A stretch of DNA of 64,000 nt from Hirschia maritima DSM 19733 (GCF_000378345.1 NZ_KB899545.1:310001-374000); one strand, 5' to 3'. Numbered from the stretch's first letter, positions 8,052 through 17,009 are shown. The notes: generated by a model from the letters alone, not told the origin. Numbers and translations are program-made.

Positions 8052-8366
8052 ATGAGTACTAAAATTGTCGCACTCTTTAATTTGAAGCCTGAAGTTAGCG
8101 TAGAGGACTACGAAAATTGGGCTAAGACAACAGATATTCCTACGGTAAATGGATTGAAGTCCATAGATGACTTTAAGGTTTATAAATCTGTTGCTTTGCT
8201 CGGCACAGATGACAAGCCACCTTATTCCTATGTCGAAATCATAGATGTTAATGACATGGATGGCTTTGGAGCCGATGTTTCAACAGAGGCAATGCAGGCT
8301 ATCGCTGCTGAATTCCAAGGCATGACAAGTGATTTATTCTTCATTCTAACAGAGACTTTGGGGTAG
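8052..8366 (+). CDS. REDY-like / HapK-like small protein
   Basis: 104 residues beginning MSTKIVALFNLKPEVSVEDYENWAKTTDIPTVNGLKSIDDFKVYK. The 'FNLKPxVSxExYExWAxxxDxPxVxxLxSIxxFxVY' pattern resembles the REDY/HapK family, a dimeric alpha/beta-barrel fold. GGGGAATAGGAA precedes the ATG. It opens the operon HapK-like, SDR, deacetylase, VOC lipoprotein and stands directly behind palindrome C. HapK relatives occur in prodigiosin-type and catabolic clusters with no settled reaction. Family call is moderate. Confidence 0.65.
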   Translation: MSTKIVALFNLKPEVSVEDYENWAKTTDIPTVNGLKSIDDFKVYKSVALLGTDDKPPYSYVEIIDVNDMDGFGADVSTEAMQAIAAEFQGMTSDLFFILTETLG

Positions 8367-8370
8367 TCAT

Positions 8371-9207
8371 ATGGAGAGTTTGAAAGGGAAAACTGCCGTT
8401 ATAACTGGATCTGGTCGTCGGGCTGGATTGGGTGAGGCGATTGCCCAACGCCTTGCAAAAGCTGGTGTGAATATCGTTATTTCCGATATTGGAGCTCCTA
8501 AGGATGCTGCAACCGGCGCGGAGCATATTGGTTCAACGGACGAAATGGAATCAATTGCGTCTGATCTTCGCGAAATGGGTGTGAAGGTATCCACGCAAGT
8601 TTGTGATGTGCGGTCGCTTGAAAGTGTACGTGGCCTCGCAAATCATGCTGTGAGTGAACATGGTAGTCTGGATATCTGGGTGAACAATGCCGGTATTGGA
8701 TACATTATGAAGCCATTGCTGGATGTTACTGAAGAAGATTGGCGTGCCGTCATTGATGTGAATCTGACCGGCGCATTCTTCGGAGTTAAAGCTGCAGCAG
8801 AAATCATGACCAAGCAGGGAAAAGGTGGAAGGATTATCAATATTGCTAGTCAGGCCGCTAAATCTGGATTCCCGCACGCGCAGGCATACACGAGTTCAAA
8901 GCACGGATTAGTTGGGCTAGTTCGTTCTGCTGCGGTTGAGCTTGGTGGCGATGATATCACCGTAAACAATGTTTGCCCAAATCACGTAACGACTGGGCTG
9001 GGTGCTTGGCAAAACGAGTATTTCGCAAAAGTTGTCGGCGCTGATTCCGTAGAGGATTACATGAAAGCTATGGCGGCTCGAATTCCGATGGGGCGTCCGG
9101 GTTTGCCGGAAGATACTGCCAATGCTGTTGCATGGCTCTGCTCTGATGAGGCGAAATACATAACTGCCGAAAGTATGAATGTGTCTGGTGGAGAGGAACC
9201 GCATTGA
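8371..9207 (+). CDS. Short-chain dehydrogenase/reductase (SDR)
   Basis: 278 residues, a classical SDR. It has a glycine-rich cofactor loop TGSGRRAGLG (12-21), NNAG at 105-108, and the catalytic Ser160, Tyr173 and Lys177 (YTSSK). The acidic residue after strand 2 (ISDIGAP, Asp39) favours NAD over NADP. A C-terminal 'VSGGEEPH' ends the protein. It starts 5 nt after the HapK-like gene; the following gene begins within its stop codon (TGATG). Oxidation of a hydroxy intermediate to a ketone, or the reverse, is likely; substrate unknown. Confidence 0.88.
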   Translation: MESLKGKTAVITGSGRRAGLGEAIAQRLAKAGVNIVISDIGAPKDAATGAEHIGSTDEMESIASDLREMGVKVSTQVCDVRSLESVRGLANHAVSEHGSLDIWVNNAGIGYIMKPLLDVTEEDWRAVIDVNLTGAFFGVKAAAEIMTKQGKGGRIINIASQAAKSGFPHAQAYTSSKHGLVGLVRSAAVELGGDDITVNNVCPNHVTTGLGAWQNEYFAKVVGADSVEDYMKAMAARIPMGRPGLPEDTANAVAWLCSDEAKYITAESMNVSGGEEPH

Positions 9208-10106
9208 TGAATCACTCGATGGAACCCGCTCCGAAAGACTTTAAATGGCCCAACGGAGGAAAGCTTGCGCTTTCAATCGTTGTAAACGTTGAAGAGGGTG
9301 CAGAAAAGCGAATTGATGAAGGTGATCGTGGTCCCGAGCCTGTGGACGAGCTAAAAGCGGTTCCCAGAAAGCCAATTCGTGTCTACTGCAATGAAAGTAA
9401 TTACCAGTATGGTATAAAACGTGGTGCACCGCGCATTCTGAAAATTCTCGATAAGGCTGGTGTGAATGCGACTTGGACTGTGTGTGGTCAGGCCTTAGAG
9501 AAGGCACCATGGATAGCAGACGCTTTAATGAAGCGTGGTGATGAGCCTGCTGACCACGGTCATAAATGGGCTTTCACTGCATTCATGGAAAAAGAAGATG
9601 AGATCGCTTTCATTGAGCAAAGTGCGAAAAGCATAGAGAAAACATGTGGTCGTCGTCCTGCGGGTTGGTTGTCCCGATATCTCTATTCTGAGAATACCAG
9701 ACAAATCCTGAAGGATCAGGGATATACATATCACATGGATGATTTCTCAGATGATTTTCCATATTGGGATGATGTCGAGATGGCGGATGGCAATAAAGAG
9801 CCGATGGTGATCTTGCCCTATGCCATTGATAGCAATGATATGAAATTCTGGATTGATCCGGCTTTCACGCCTGACATGTGGTTGGATTACGCGAAACGGA
9901 CTTTCAATTGGTTATATAATGAAGCCAATGAGGAGGGCGCGCGCATGATGAGCCTTGGTCTGCATTTGCGAATTATCGGGAGACCAGGACGCATTGAGGC
10001 TTTTCAGCAGTTTCTCGATCATGTGAGCAATCACTCAGATGTGTGGATTGCTACTCGCGAACAGATCGCCCAACATTTTGCCGAACAAATTCCTGCTGGA
10101 GCCTAG
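9207..10106 (+). CDS. Polysaccharide-deacetylase-fold hydrolase (PuuE/imidase type), copy 1
   Basis: 299 residues. The protein opens with 'KLALSIVVNVEEGAE', a PuuE/cyclic-imidase-like beginning, then 'YGIKRGAPRILKILDKAGVNATWTVCGQALE' and 'GDEPADHGHKWAFTAFMEKEDEIAFI', the NodB metal-site region with His residues. The later 'AGWLSRYLYSENTRQILKDQGYTYHMDD' is also typical. This branch contains ureidic or imidic ring-opening enzymes (allantoinase PuuE, cyclic imidase) rather than true sugar deacetylases. ATG at 9207 overlaps the SDR stop by 1 nt with GAGG upstream; an in-frame TTG lies 3 nt earlier. Two more members occur at 33719 and 34617. Cleavage of a cyclic C-N bond is inferred. Confidence 0.78.
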   Translation: MNHSMEPAPKDFKWPNGGKLALSIVVNVEEGAEKRIDEGDRGPEPVDELKAVPRKPIRVYCNESNYQYGIKRGAPRILKILDKAGVNATWTVCGQALEKAPWIADALMKRGDEPADHGHKWAFTAFMEKEDEIAFIEQSAKSIEKTCGRRPAGWLSRYLYSENTRQILKDQGYTYHMDDFSDDFPYWDDVEMADGNKEPMVILPYAIDSNDMKFWIDPAFTPDMWLDYAKRTFNWLYNEANEEGARMMSLGLHLRIIGRPGRIEAFQQFLDHVSNHSDVWIATREQIAQHFAEQIPAGA

Positions 10107-10109
10107 AAA

Positions 10110-10736
10110 ATGATTAATAAAACTCTCGCTATTATCGCCGCTTTGTCTCTAGCTGCTTGTGCAACTATGGATGATCAGCCAGCAAAACATGCTGAATTGA
10201 CTGGCGCTGAAATAGTAAAGATGCGCGATAAAAACCCTTATCCGTTATATCCGATTAATCTACGTCGTACGACCATGGTCGTGAAGGATATGGATGCAGC
10301 TTTAAAGTTGTATAGCGATGCTTTGGGTATGAATGTTGTTTATGATCAGGAATTATCATCTCCTGGATTAACGACTCGCCACAAGGCTGATGGAAAAAAT
10401 AGGTCACGCCTTGTTTTGCTACAATCAAACTCAGGTCAGATGGGAATGGTTGGATTGTGGCAATTCCTCGATCAGACCGAAAAAGATCTAGCAGAACCTG
10501 ACGCGGCTGACTTTACTCCTGGTGAAATCGTGATGCTATTTCATGCGGAGAATTTGGAGGAGGCATTTGCGAAAGCTTCAAAAGTTGAAGGCGTGAAGGT
10601 GTTAGGTGCTCCAAAAGAGCGTCGTTACCCATCGCCTGCAGGTGATATTGTTGTGATGGTGTCCATGTTGATCGACATGAATGGACACACGATTGAGCTA
10701 AATCAGAAGGTATTTGATCCTAGAGAGCAGGATTAA
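10110..10736 (+). CDS. VOC-fold lipoprotein, single domain
   Basis: 208 residues. The signal peptide ends in the lipobox LAAC (Cys17). The mature part has one VOC unit: 'INLRRTTMVVKDMDAALKLYSDALGMNVVYDQELS' and a second half with 'GEIVMLFHAENLEEAFAKASKVEGVKVLGAPKERRYPSPAGDIVVMVSMLIDMNGHTIELNQK', which ends with the usual D-x-x-G-x-x-I/L-E-L motif (a probable metal Glu). Last gene of the palindrome-C operon, followed by a strong terminator. A glyoxalase-family protein with a lipid anchor is unusual; it is presumably periplasmic and anchored to a membrane. Lipobox without Asp at +2 fits outer-membrane sorting. Confidence 0.82.
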   Translation: MINKTLAIIAALSLAACATMDDQPAKHAELTGAEIVKMRDKNPYPLYPINLRRTTMVVKDMDAALKLYSDALGMNVVYDQELSSPGLTTRHKADGKNRSRLVLLQSNSGQMGMVGLWQFLDQTEKDLAEPDAADFTPGEIVMLFHAENLEEAFAKASKVEGVKVLGAPKERRYPSPAGDIVVMVSMLIDMNGHTIELNQKVFDPREQD

Positions 10737-10762
10737 CAAAACTATTATTTGGAAACTTTTGC

Positions 10763-10794
10763 GCCGCAAAACTTAGGTTTTGCGGCTTTTTTTT
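10763..10794 (+). terminator. Rho-independent terminator
   Basis: Stem GCCGCAAAAC (10763-10772), loop TTAG, stem GTTTTGCGGC (10777-10786), then eight T. It ends the palindrome-C operon. Confidence 0.92.
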
Positions 10795-10819
10795 ACCGAA
10801 ATCGACGTGTGAATCTATA

Positions 10820-10835
10820 AGTTGATATATCTTTT
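10820..10835. promoter_or_regulatory. Regulon palindrome D (AGTTGATATATCTTTT)
   Basis: The most diverged of the eight copies; the core TGATATATC is intact. It lies about 55 nt before the lyase start codon, after the terminator, and is the only promoter region for the lyase to CoA-transferase operon. Confidence 0.65.
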
Positions 10836-10861
10836 GTTGACGAAAAAGGCAGTTCGATTTA

Positions 10862-10877
10862 ATTTGTCCGGACAAAT
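10862..10877. promoter_or_regulatory. Perfect 16-bp palindrome ATTTGTCCGGACAAAT
   Basis: It lies between palindrome D and the lyase start codon, where a bound protein would block transcription start or elongation. A related copy with core TGTCCGGACA overlaps the start codon at 21344. The TTGTC-GACAA shape suits GntR/FadR-type regulators, but the binding protein is unknown. Confidence 0.45.
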
Positions 10878-10889
10878 AGGATTTAATTG

Positions 10890-11711
10890 ATGACACAAAC
10901 ATTCAGATCATTGCTTTTTGTACCCGGCGCGCGTTCGGATAGATTCGATAAAGCGGCGGCAAGTTCTGCGGATACGATCATTATTGATTTAGAAGATGCG
11001 GTTTTGCCAGATGATAAAGCCGAAGCGCGTGAGGCAACATTGGAATGGTTGTCGAAACGTGGAGACAAAGTTGTTGCGGGTATCCGTATCAACAGTCCCA
11101 GAACAGCAACTGGATGTGCAGATATTGCTGCACTGGTAGAAACATCAGCCGCGCCAGACTTTGTAATGATACCGAAGGCTGAAACAGGCATTGATGTAGA
11201 AATAGTGGCTGAAGCGCTTGGCGGACAAATTCCCGTAATCTCAGTTATCGAAAGTGGAAGAGCTTTTAGGAACGCTTCTGATATAGCGAATTCATCTAGC
11301 GGCGGTGTTTTATTTGGTGGGGCAGATTTTAGTGCCAGCTTAGGTGCGGATTTATCAAATTGGGATGCAATGCTGACAGCACGCGGCACCATTGCAGCAG
11401 CTTGTGGTGAGGCGGGAGTGCCCGCTTATGATGTGCCATATCTCGATGTAAATGATGAAGCAGGATTGATCGAATATACACAAAAAGTAAAAGCCTTTGG
11501 TTTTGCCGGTCGAACCTGCATCCATCCTAAACAAGTAGAAGCCGTTAATTCGGTGTTTTCACCTTCAGACAGTGAAATTGAAGATGCAAAAGCAATCATC
11601 GCTGCTTTGGAAGAAGCTGAAGGCGGAGCTGTGCTTTTCAAAGGAAAGTTGATCGATCGCCCCATAATTTTGGCGGCGCAAAGAATTTTGGCGAAAGCCT
11701 CACAGGAATAA
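10890..11711 (+). CDS. HpcH/HpaI-family CoA ester lyase (CitE/malyl-CoA lyase type)
   Basis: 273 residues. Family hallmarks include 'RSLLFVPGARSDRFDKA', 'IIIDLEDAVLPDDKAEAR', 'PKAETGID', 'VISVIESGRA', 'VLFGGADFSASLG' and 'GFAGRTCIHPKQVEAVN'. These enzymes cleave citramalyl-CoA, malyl-CoA or citryl-CoA into an alpha-keto or acyl product plus acetyl-CoA. The ATG at 10890 follows AGGA at 10878; an in-frame TTG is at 10887. It leads an operon with a MaoC hydratase, an acyl-CoA dehydrogenase and two CaiB transferases, which makes the lyase step the end of a CoA-dependent route to central metabolites. Confidence 0.88.
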   Translation: MTQTFRSLLFVPGARSDRFDKAAASSADTIIIDLEDAVLPDDKAEAREATLEWLSKRGDKVVAGIRINSPRTATGCADIAALVETSAAPDFVMIPKAETGIDVEIVAEALGGQIPVISVIESGRAFRNASDIANSSSGGVLFGGADFSASLGADLSNWDAMLTARGTIAAACGEAGVPAYDVPYLDVNDEAGLIEYTQKVKAFGFAGRTCIHPKQVEAVNSVFSPSDSEIEDAKAIIAALEEAEGGAVLFKGKLIDRPIILAAQRILAKASQE

Positions 11712-11723
11712 GGAAAACAAGAC

Positions 11724-12245
11724 ATGGTTCAGAACTGGAAAGAAGTTGCGCCAAACCGTTATCGCGAAACATTTGGTCGCTATTTTGAAGACTTTCACGA
11801 AGGCGATATCTACGAACACCGTCCTGGAAAGACTGTGACTGAATATGACAATCACATGTTTACCTTGATGACGATGAATACGCACCCAATGCATTTTGAT
11901 GCAGAGTTTGCCAAAGCCTCTGAATTTAAAAAGAACCTTGTTGTGTCGCCTTACACACTTGCGCTTTTGATCGGTATGAGTGTGACTGATTGTTCGCAAA
12001 AAGCGATTGCCAATCTTGGAATGGATGAAGTGAAATTCACTGCACCAGTCTTTGCTGGCGACACTATTGTTGGTGAAAGTGAAGTTCTTGGAAAACGAGA
12101 AAGTAAGTCTCGCCCTGGACAAGGTATCGTGACGATTGTGACACGTGGATACAATCAAGATGGAACAATGGTGTGTACGTTTAAACGCAACATGTTGATT
12201 CCAGCGCGTGGGCACGCGGTGGAAGATAAAGTTGGAAATTACTAG
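11724..12245 (+). CDS. MaoC-like hydratase/dehydratase
   Basis: 173 residues, a hot-dog-fold MaoC protein similar to mesaconyl-CoA or itaconyl-CoA hydratases. 'GRYFEDFHEGDIYEHRPGKTVTEYDNHMFTLMTMNTHPMHFDAEFAK' contains the D-N-H-x-F-T and H-P-x-H-x-D motifs where the hydratase Asp and His act. 'GMDEVKFTAPVFAGDTI' follows. It sits 12 nt after the lyase. Hydration of an unsaturated acyl-CoA followed by lyase cleavage is the classical partnership, seen in known itaconate and mesaconate routes. Confidence 0.85.
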   Translation: MVQNWKEVAPNRYRETFGRYFEDFHEGDIYEHRPGKTVTEYDNHMFTLMTMNTHPMHFDAEFAKASEFKKNLVVSPYTLALLIGMSVTDCSQKAIANLGMDEVKFTAPVFAGDTIVGESEVLGKRESKSRPGQGIVTIVTRGYNQDGTMVCTFKRNMLIPARGHAVEDKVGNY

Positions 12246-12254
12246 GAGATTATG

Positions 12255-13442
12255 ATGTCTAACGAAGCAATGACTGCTGAAGAAGAGGTCATGATCCTCG
12301 ATTCTATCGAGAAATGGCTAAATCAAAAAGTGAAGCCCGTTGCGGCTAAACTTGAACATGACGACGAGTACCCACGTGAGCTTGTAGAAGACATGAAAGA
12401 GCTTGGTCTCTTTGGGGCTCTCATAGAACCGGAGTTTGGTGGGCTTGGAATGTCTGCTACTCTTTATTCAAAGATTGTAACATTGATTTCTTCTGAATGG
12501 ATGAGCCTGTCTGGTGTGTTTAATTCTCACCTAATGATGGCTATGATTGTTCAAAAATTTGGTACACAAGAGCAAAAAGAACATTGGTTGCCGCGATTTG
12601 CGACAGGTGAAATTCGGGGTGCGCTCGGATTAACAGAACCAGATGCCGGAACAGACCTTCAGGCCATTAAAACAAAAGCTACACGTGTTGGTGATAAATA
12701 CGTTGTTGAGGGCGCAAAAACTTGGATCACAAACTGTATTGAAGGGTCGTGTATTGCGCTGTTTGTGAAAACAGACCCAGACGCTGATCCTCGCTATAAG
12801 GGAATGTCCATCCTTATCACCCAGACTAAAGACCCAGCAACGGGCGAGTCTTTGCCGGGCGTAACTAACGGGAAAAAGTTAGAGAAGCTTGGCTATAAAG
12901 GTATCGATTCAGGTGAGTTGATCTATAAAGATTACGAATGTGATGCTGAACTTTGCCTCGTCGGTGGTGAAGAAGGAAAAGGCTTCTATATGGCAACTGG
13001 CGGCTTAGAGATTGGCCGCATCAATGTTGCTGCTCGGTCCGTTGGTATAGCAAAACGCGCTTTGGATGAATCAGTCGCTTATGCACAAGCGCGTAAGACT
13101 ATGGGCAAGCCGATCTGTGAACACCAAGCAATTCAGTTAAAGCTGGGGGAAATGGCTGCAAAAGTACGTGCTTCGGAGCTTCTCGTTGAGGATGCTGCTC
13201 GTCTGTACGATGCGGGTGAGCGTGTAGATATGGAAGCTGGAATGGCAAAGTATTTCGCTTCTGAAACTGCTGTGTATTGTGCCACAGAAGCAATGCGTAT
13301 CCATGGCGGATATGGATATTCAAAAGAATATCCTATCGAGCGTCTTTATCGTGATGCACCGCTTATGTGTATCGGTGAGGGCACTAATGAGATGCAGCGC
13401 ATCATCATTTCAAAACAGCTCGTCAAACGTAACCCTATCTAA
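12255..13442 (+). CDS. Acyl-CoA dehydrogenase
   Basis: 395 residues, standard ACAD length. The FAD/substrate segment LTEPDAGTDLQAIKT and 'WITNC' in the middle domain, 'GRINVAARSVGIAKRALDE' and the closing 'HGGYGYSKEYPIERLYRDAPLMCIGEGTNEMQRIIISK' are typical. The Glu of GEGTNE sits where short-chain family members carry the catalytic base. The second of two adjacent ATG codons (12255) has the better spacing to AGGAG at 12244-12248. It follows the MaoC gene by 9 nt and should introduce a double bond into a dicarboxylic or branched acyl-CoA before hydration. Confidence 0.9.
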   Translation: MSNEAMTAEEEVMILDSIEKWLNQKVKPVAAKLEHDDEYPRELVEDMKELGLFGALIEPEFGGLGMSATLYSKIVTLISSEWMSLSGVFNSHLMMAMIVQKFGTQEQKEHWLPRFATGEIRGALGLTEPDAGTDLQAIKTKATRVGDKYVVEGAKTWITNCIEGSCIALFVKTDPDADPRYKGMSILITQTKDPATGESLPGVTNGKKLEKLGYKGIDSGELIYKDYECDAELCLVGGEEGKGFYMATGGLEIGRINVAARSVGIAKRALDESVAYAQARKTMGKPICEHQAIQLKLGEMAAKVRASELLVEDAARLYDAGERVDMEAGMAKYFASETAVYCATEAMRIHGGYGYSKEYPIERLYRDAPLMCIGEGTNEMQRIIISKQLVKRNPI

Positions 13443-13470
13443 TCCACAACTTTACCCGGAACGTCCTGCT

Positions 13471-14613
13471 ATGACCACGAAACTACTTGAAGGCATTCGC
13501 ATTCTATCCGTCGAGCAATATGGTGCTGGTCCATATGGAACAATGCTGCTTGCTGACCTTGGCGCAGAAGTCATCAAGATTGAAGATGCGGGTCGTGGTG
13601 GGGATGTTTCACGTTCGGTTGGCCCATATATGCTGGGCGATAAGGATAGCGAATTCTATCAGACTTTTTCCTTCGGAAAAAAATCAGTGACGCTAGACTT
13701 AAAGTCTGAGCAAGGACGAGCTGACTTTGAAGAATTAGTTAGAACTGCAGATGCTGTTGCGAATAATCTTCGGGGAGATCAACCGAAAAAATTAGGGCTC
13801 ACTTATGAAGCATTAAAAGCGGTGAACCCTGAGATTGTTTGTGCGCATTTATCAGCATACGGGCGTAAGTCCGAACGCGCTGCTTGGCCTGGTTATGATT
13901 ATCTCATGCAGGCCGAGGCTGGCTTTATGTCAATGACTGGTGAGCCTGATGGTCCTCCCGTCCGCTTTGGTCTTTCCATGGTGGATTTCCATACAGGCAG
14001 CCATATGGCGACTTCGCTCCTAGCCGGAATAATAGGAGCGAGTCGTTCTGGTGAAGGGTGTGATGTCGACGTCTGCCTCTTTGATACGGCTCTTCACCAA
14101 CTTTCTTACCCCGCAACGTGGTATCTTAATCAAAAACATAAAACGGGACGGCTACCACGTGGCGCACACCCATCCATCGCGCCGAGTCAATCTGTGAAGA
14201 CGGCCGATGGATGGGGCCTTCTAATGTGTCAAACCCCTAAGTTTTGGACACTCTGGTGTAATCTTGCTGATGCTAAGCATCTCGAGACTGATGATCGTTT
14301 TGCAACTATCCCAGCAAGGCGAGAAAACCTTGAGGCGCTTACTTCGGAAGTGGACGCTGTGATGACGCAGCGTTCCACATCTGAGTGGATGGAGGTGCTA
14401 GGCGGCCATGTTCCATTTGCACCGGTGATGGATATCGCTGAAGCTTTGGATAGCCCTTATGTTCAACACGTAGAAATGACATCTGACATTGCGCATCCCG
14501 ATGCACCGAATGGCTTACGTTCATTGTCTTCACCTTTTAGAGTTAATGGGGAAAGACCAGCCCTTACGCGTGCCCCAAAAATGGGCGAACATTCAGACGA
14601 GTTAATTGAATAA
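13471..14613 (+). CDS. CaiB/BaiF family CoA-transferase, copy 1
   Basis: 380 residues, a Class III CoA-transferase. 'LLADLGAEVIKIEDAGRGGDVSRSVGPYM' and 'NLRGDQPKKLGLTYEALKAVNPEIVCAHLSAYG' are family hallmarks; the Asp of 'MVDFHTGSHMA' stands at the catalytic Asp position. Start placed at 13471 (MTTKLLEGIRILSVEQYG); the frame is open further upstream but overlaps the dehydrogenase. It is followed by a second transferase with a 1-nt overlap. Two paralogous partners could form a heterodimer or act on two different acids. Confidence 0.88.
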   Translation: MTTKLLEGIRILSVEQYGAGPYGTMLLADLGAEVIKIEDAGRGGDVSRSVGPYMLGDKDSEFYQTFSFGKKSVTLDLKSEQGRADFEELVRTADAVANNLRGDQPKKLGLTYEALKAVNPEIVCAHLSAYGRKSERAAWPGYDYLMQAEAGFMSMTGEPDGPPVRFGLSMVDFHTGSHMATSLLAGIIGASRSGEGCDVDVCLFDTALHQLSYPATWYLNQKHKTGRLPRGAHPSIAPSQSVKTADGWGLLMCQTPKFWTLWCNLADAKHLETDDRFATIPARRENLEALTSEVDAVMTQRSTSEWMEVLGGHVPFAPVMDIAEALDSPYVQHVEMTSDIAHPDAPNGLRSLSSPFRVNGERPALTRAPKMGEHSDELIE

Positions 14614-15782
14614 TGAAACTAGCTGGCCTCAAAGTTCTAGATCTATCTGCGTTCTTACCCGGACCTCACATGACAATGATGATGGCTGATCATGGTGCGG
14701 ATGTAATCATGATTGAACCTGCGAATGGATTGGGTGAACCTACGCGAGCTATCGGTCAGAAAACCGAAGACGGTGTGTCGGTTTGGTTTCGCAATATTGC
14801 GCGTGGTAAGCGTAGCCTGAAACTGAATCTCAAAGATGATGATGGTCGAGAGCTTTTCTATGCATTGGCTAAGGAAGCGGACGTCGTCGTTGAAGCCTTC
14901 AGGCCCGGTGTCGTGAAACGCTTGGGTGTTGATTTTGACACGCTTAAAGCAATGAATGAAAAGCTTGTTTATTGTTCGATTTCTGCGTTTGGGCAGGATA
15001 GTTCGCTAGCGTTAAAGCCTGCTCATGACATGACTGTGCAAGGAATGGCTGGAATTGCAGACCTAAATCGGGGCTTGGAAGACAATAAACCCGCTATGCC
15101 CAATATGCCGGTAGCAGACCTTACTGCATCCCTGATGGCAATGTCTGGTATAATGATGGCGCTTTACCGCATGAAGGAGACGGGCAAGGGCGATTATGTA
15201 GATATTGCTATGTATGATGCTTGTTTGGCTTGGACACCTAATGTGCTCGGTCCAACATGGGGTGAAGGCAAAGCACCCATCGCAAAAGAAATGCGAAGTT
15301 TCGGCGGTAGCGCCATGTATAATCTTTATGAAACGTCAGATGGCGAATTTATTATACTCGGCGGATCAGAAGTTAAGTTTGCTTCAAACTTTCTTTCGGC
15401 TCTCGGTAAATCTGAACTATTGGAATACGCCAAGCTCGAGCCGGGCCCAGCGCAGGCACCGTTGAGAGATTTTTTCTCAGAAACTTTCAAAGCTAAAACG
15501 TTGAATCAGTGGAAAGAGTTTCTTTCAAACGTGGATTGTTGTTGGTCTTGGGTCCGAAATTTGTCTGAAGCAATGGATGATCCATTCACGCAAGAGCGCC
15601 AAATGGTGATTACTGATGCGGATGGGTTCAAACATATTGGTCCACCGATCAAATTTAGGCGCGAGCCGGCTCAGCCGAATCTTTCAGTGCCGTCTTTTGG
15701 TGAAGATAGTGAGGAAATTGCCAAAGAAATCGGGCTAGATGCTCAAGAAATATCCAATTTGAAAAACAAGAAAACTATTTAG
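14613..15782 (+). CDS. CaiB/BaiF family CoA-transferase, copy 2
   Basis: 389 residues. It begins 'LKVLDLSAFLPGPHMTMMMADHGADVIMIEPANGLGEPTRAIG', and includes 'EAFRPGVVKRLGVDFDTLKAMNEKLVYCSISAFGQD' and 'NMPVADLTASLMAMSGIMMALYRM', where the Asp of VADL is the likely catalytic residue. It overlaps copy 1 by 1 nt (TAATG). Last gene of the five-gene operon, 24 nt before palindrome E. The two copies are clearly related but far from identical, so an old duplication is likely. Confidence 0.88.
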   Translation: MKLAGLKVLDLSAFLPGPHMTMMMADHGADVIMIEPANGLGEPTRAIGQKTEDGVSVWFRNIARGKRSLKLNLKDDDGRELFYALAKEADVVVEAFRPGVVKRLGVDFDTLKAMNEKLVYCSISAFGQDSSLALKPAHDMTVQGMAGIADLNRGLEDNKPAMPNMPVADLTASLMAMSGIMMALYRMKETGKGDYVDIAMYDACLAWTPNVLGPTWGEGKAPIAKEMRSFGGSAMYNLYETSDGEFIILGGSEVKFASNFLSALGKSELLEYAKLEPGPAQAPLRDFFSETFKAKTLNQWKEFLSNVDCCWSWVRNLSEAMDDPFTQERQMVITDADGFKHIGPPIKFRREPAQPNLSVPSFGEDSEEIAKEIGLDAQEISNLKNKKTI

Positions 15783-15806
15783 TTAAAAGACCTTTTCATT
15801 TTCATT

Positions 15807-15822
15807 AAAAGATATACCATTT
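15807..15822. promoter_or_regulatory. Regulon palindrome E (AAAAGATATACCATTT)
   Basis: Identical to site A. It lies 29 nt upstream of the first gene of the VOC operon. Confidence 0.78.
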
Positions 15823-15850
15823 CGTAAGTTCCAATGAAGGAGAATGGTAT

Positions 15851-16969
15851 ATGGCCAGTATTCGCTTAGTTTGCAGCATGATTATGGTGTTGATCTTAAC
15901 ACCATTGGGAGTTGCGGAAGATCGTCCTGATACTGGAATTTCTGGTGTTTATGAGGTCGTAGTTGGTGTTGCGGACGCTCAAAAGTCTCTTAAGTATTTC
16001 AGGGAATTTGGCTTTGAGCAGGTCGCAACAGTTGATTTGTCCTCCAAGCAAGCGAAATCTCTTTATGGAGTTGAAAGTGCCGCCAAAGTCTATCGGCTCC
16101 AAAATGGCAATGTCGAAACTCACGGTTTGTTGCGCTTAATTGAGTGGGAAACCCCATTGGGGAATGGTGTTGGTTATTCTCCGCCGGAAACTATCGGACA
16201 ACGTATAGCGGTGATGCGGACCAAAGATATCTTTCGCCTTCACGACGTATTTGAAGATATGAGAAACGAAAGTGAAATTCCTGTTTTCTCAACACAGCCT
16301 GTTTATGATGATCTCTATGACATGGACGAAGGAGCATATTCCATCTCTACGCGCCGCGTGGGTGTGCGTGAAATGGCTGTCCACGGTGAAGAGTTTAATC
16401 ACATCTTTTTTCAAAGATATGGCTATGTCATTCCTGGATATGGAACAATTGAAAATGCCGATTTGCAAACGAGTGAAATCACACACAACGACTTCATAAT
16501 CAAAGGTGATATCGGCGAGGTCACACAGTATTATGAAGATGTATTGGGCTTTGTATCTGAAAACGACCCTGTGCTTGATGGAGATTGGCAAAAGGGGCCT
16601 CAAGAAGTCTTCCAAATGACCAAAGGTACAGCGCACTGGTATCGCGGGTTTGTTTCTCCAAACAATATATGCGGAAAATTGAAGTTTTTCACGGCTCGTG
16701 ATCCTGAATTTGTCAGAGATAGATCTGATGAACAACGTGTCGGTGAGCTGGGAATTACTATGCACACACTCTACACTCCAAAGCTAGAAATGGTGCACTC
16801 GTTAGCATCTGATCATGATTTAAAACCAACGAAACTCATGAAAAATGAATTTGGGGAAGAGAGTTTCTTCTTTGTCGGTCCGGATGGATCAAGCTGGCAG
16901 ATTTTAGAAGAGCCAAAGCTTGAATCTCAACCGACAACTGAATTCAAATTAGAAAAAGTAGACAATTAG
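15851..16969 (+). CDS. Secreted two-domain VOC-fold protein
   Basis: 372 residues with an N-terminal signal (RLVCSMIMVLILTPLGVAED, cleavage probably after Ala22). Two VOC units follow: 'GVYEVVVGVADAQKSLKYFREFGFEQVATVDL' and, after 'ITHNDFIIKGDIGEVTQYYEDVLGFVSEND', a second. The close is 'FFVGPDGSSWQILEEPK', matching the VOC terminal D-x-x-G-x-x-x-x-I-L-E motif. AAGGAG precedes the ATG. It is the first of three consecutive exported VOC genes in this operon. No lipobox is seen, so it should be soluble in the periplasm. Confidence 0.8.
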   Translation: MASIRLVCSMIMVLILTPLGVAEDRPDTGISGVYEVVVGVADAQKSLKYFREFGFEQVATVDLSSKQAKSLYGVESAAKVYRLQNGNVETHGLLRLIEWETPLGNGVGYSPPETIGQRIAVMRTKDIFRLHDVFEDMRNESEIPVFSTQPVYDDLYDMDEGAYSISTRRVGVREMAVHGEEFNHIFFQRYGYVIPGYGTIENADLQTSEITHNDFIIKGDIGEVTQYYEDVLGFVSENDPVLDGDWQKGPQEVFQMTKGTAHWYRGFVSPNNICGKLKFFTARDPEFVRDRSDEQRVGELGITMHTLYTPKLEMVHSLASDHDLKPTKLMKNEFGEESFFFVGPDGSSWQILEEPKLESQPTTEFKLEKVDN

Positions 16970-17009
16970 AAATACGCCTCAAAATGGGCTTTCGGGGAAG
17001 GACGATCAA

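Noticed and set aside
11700-12215. A 171-residue minus-strand frame
   Set aside because: Antisense to the MaoC gene, no motif, no Shine-Dalgarno.
13279-13470. N-terminal extension of the first CaiB gene
   Set aside because: It overlaps the acyl-CoA dehydrogenase by 164 bases; the family start pattern begins at 13471.
16289-16765. A 158-residue minus-strand frame
   Set aside because: Antisense to the first exported VOC gene; Ile/Phe/Arg rich with no domain.
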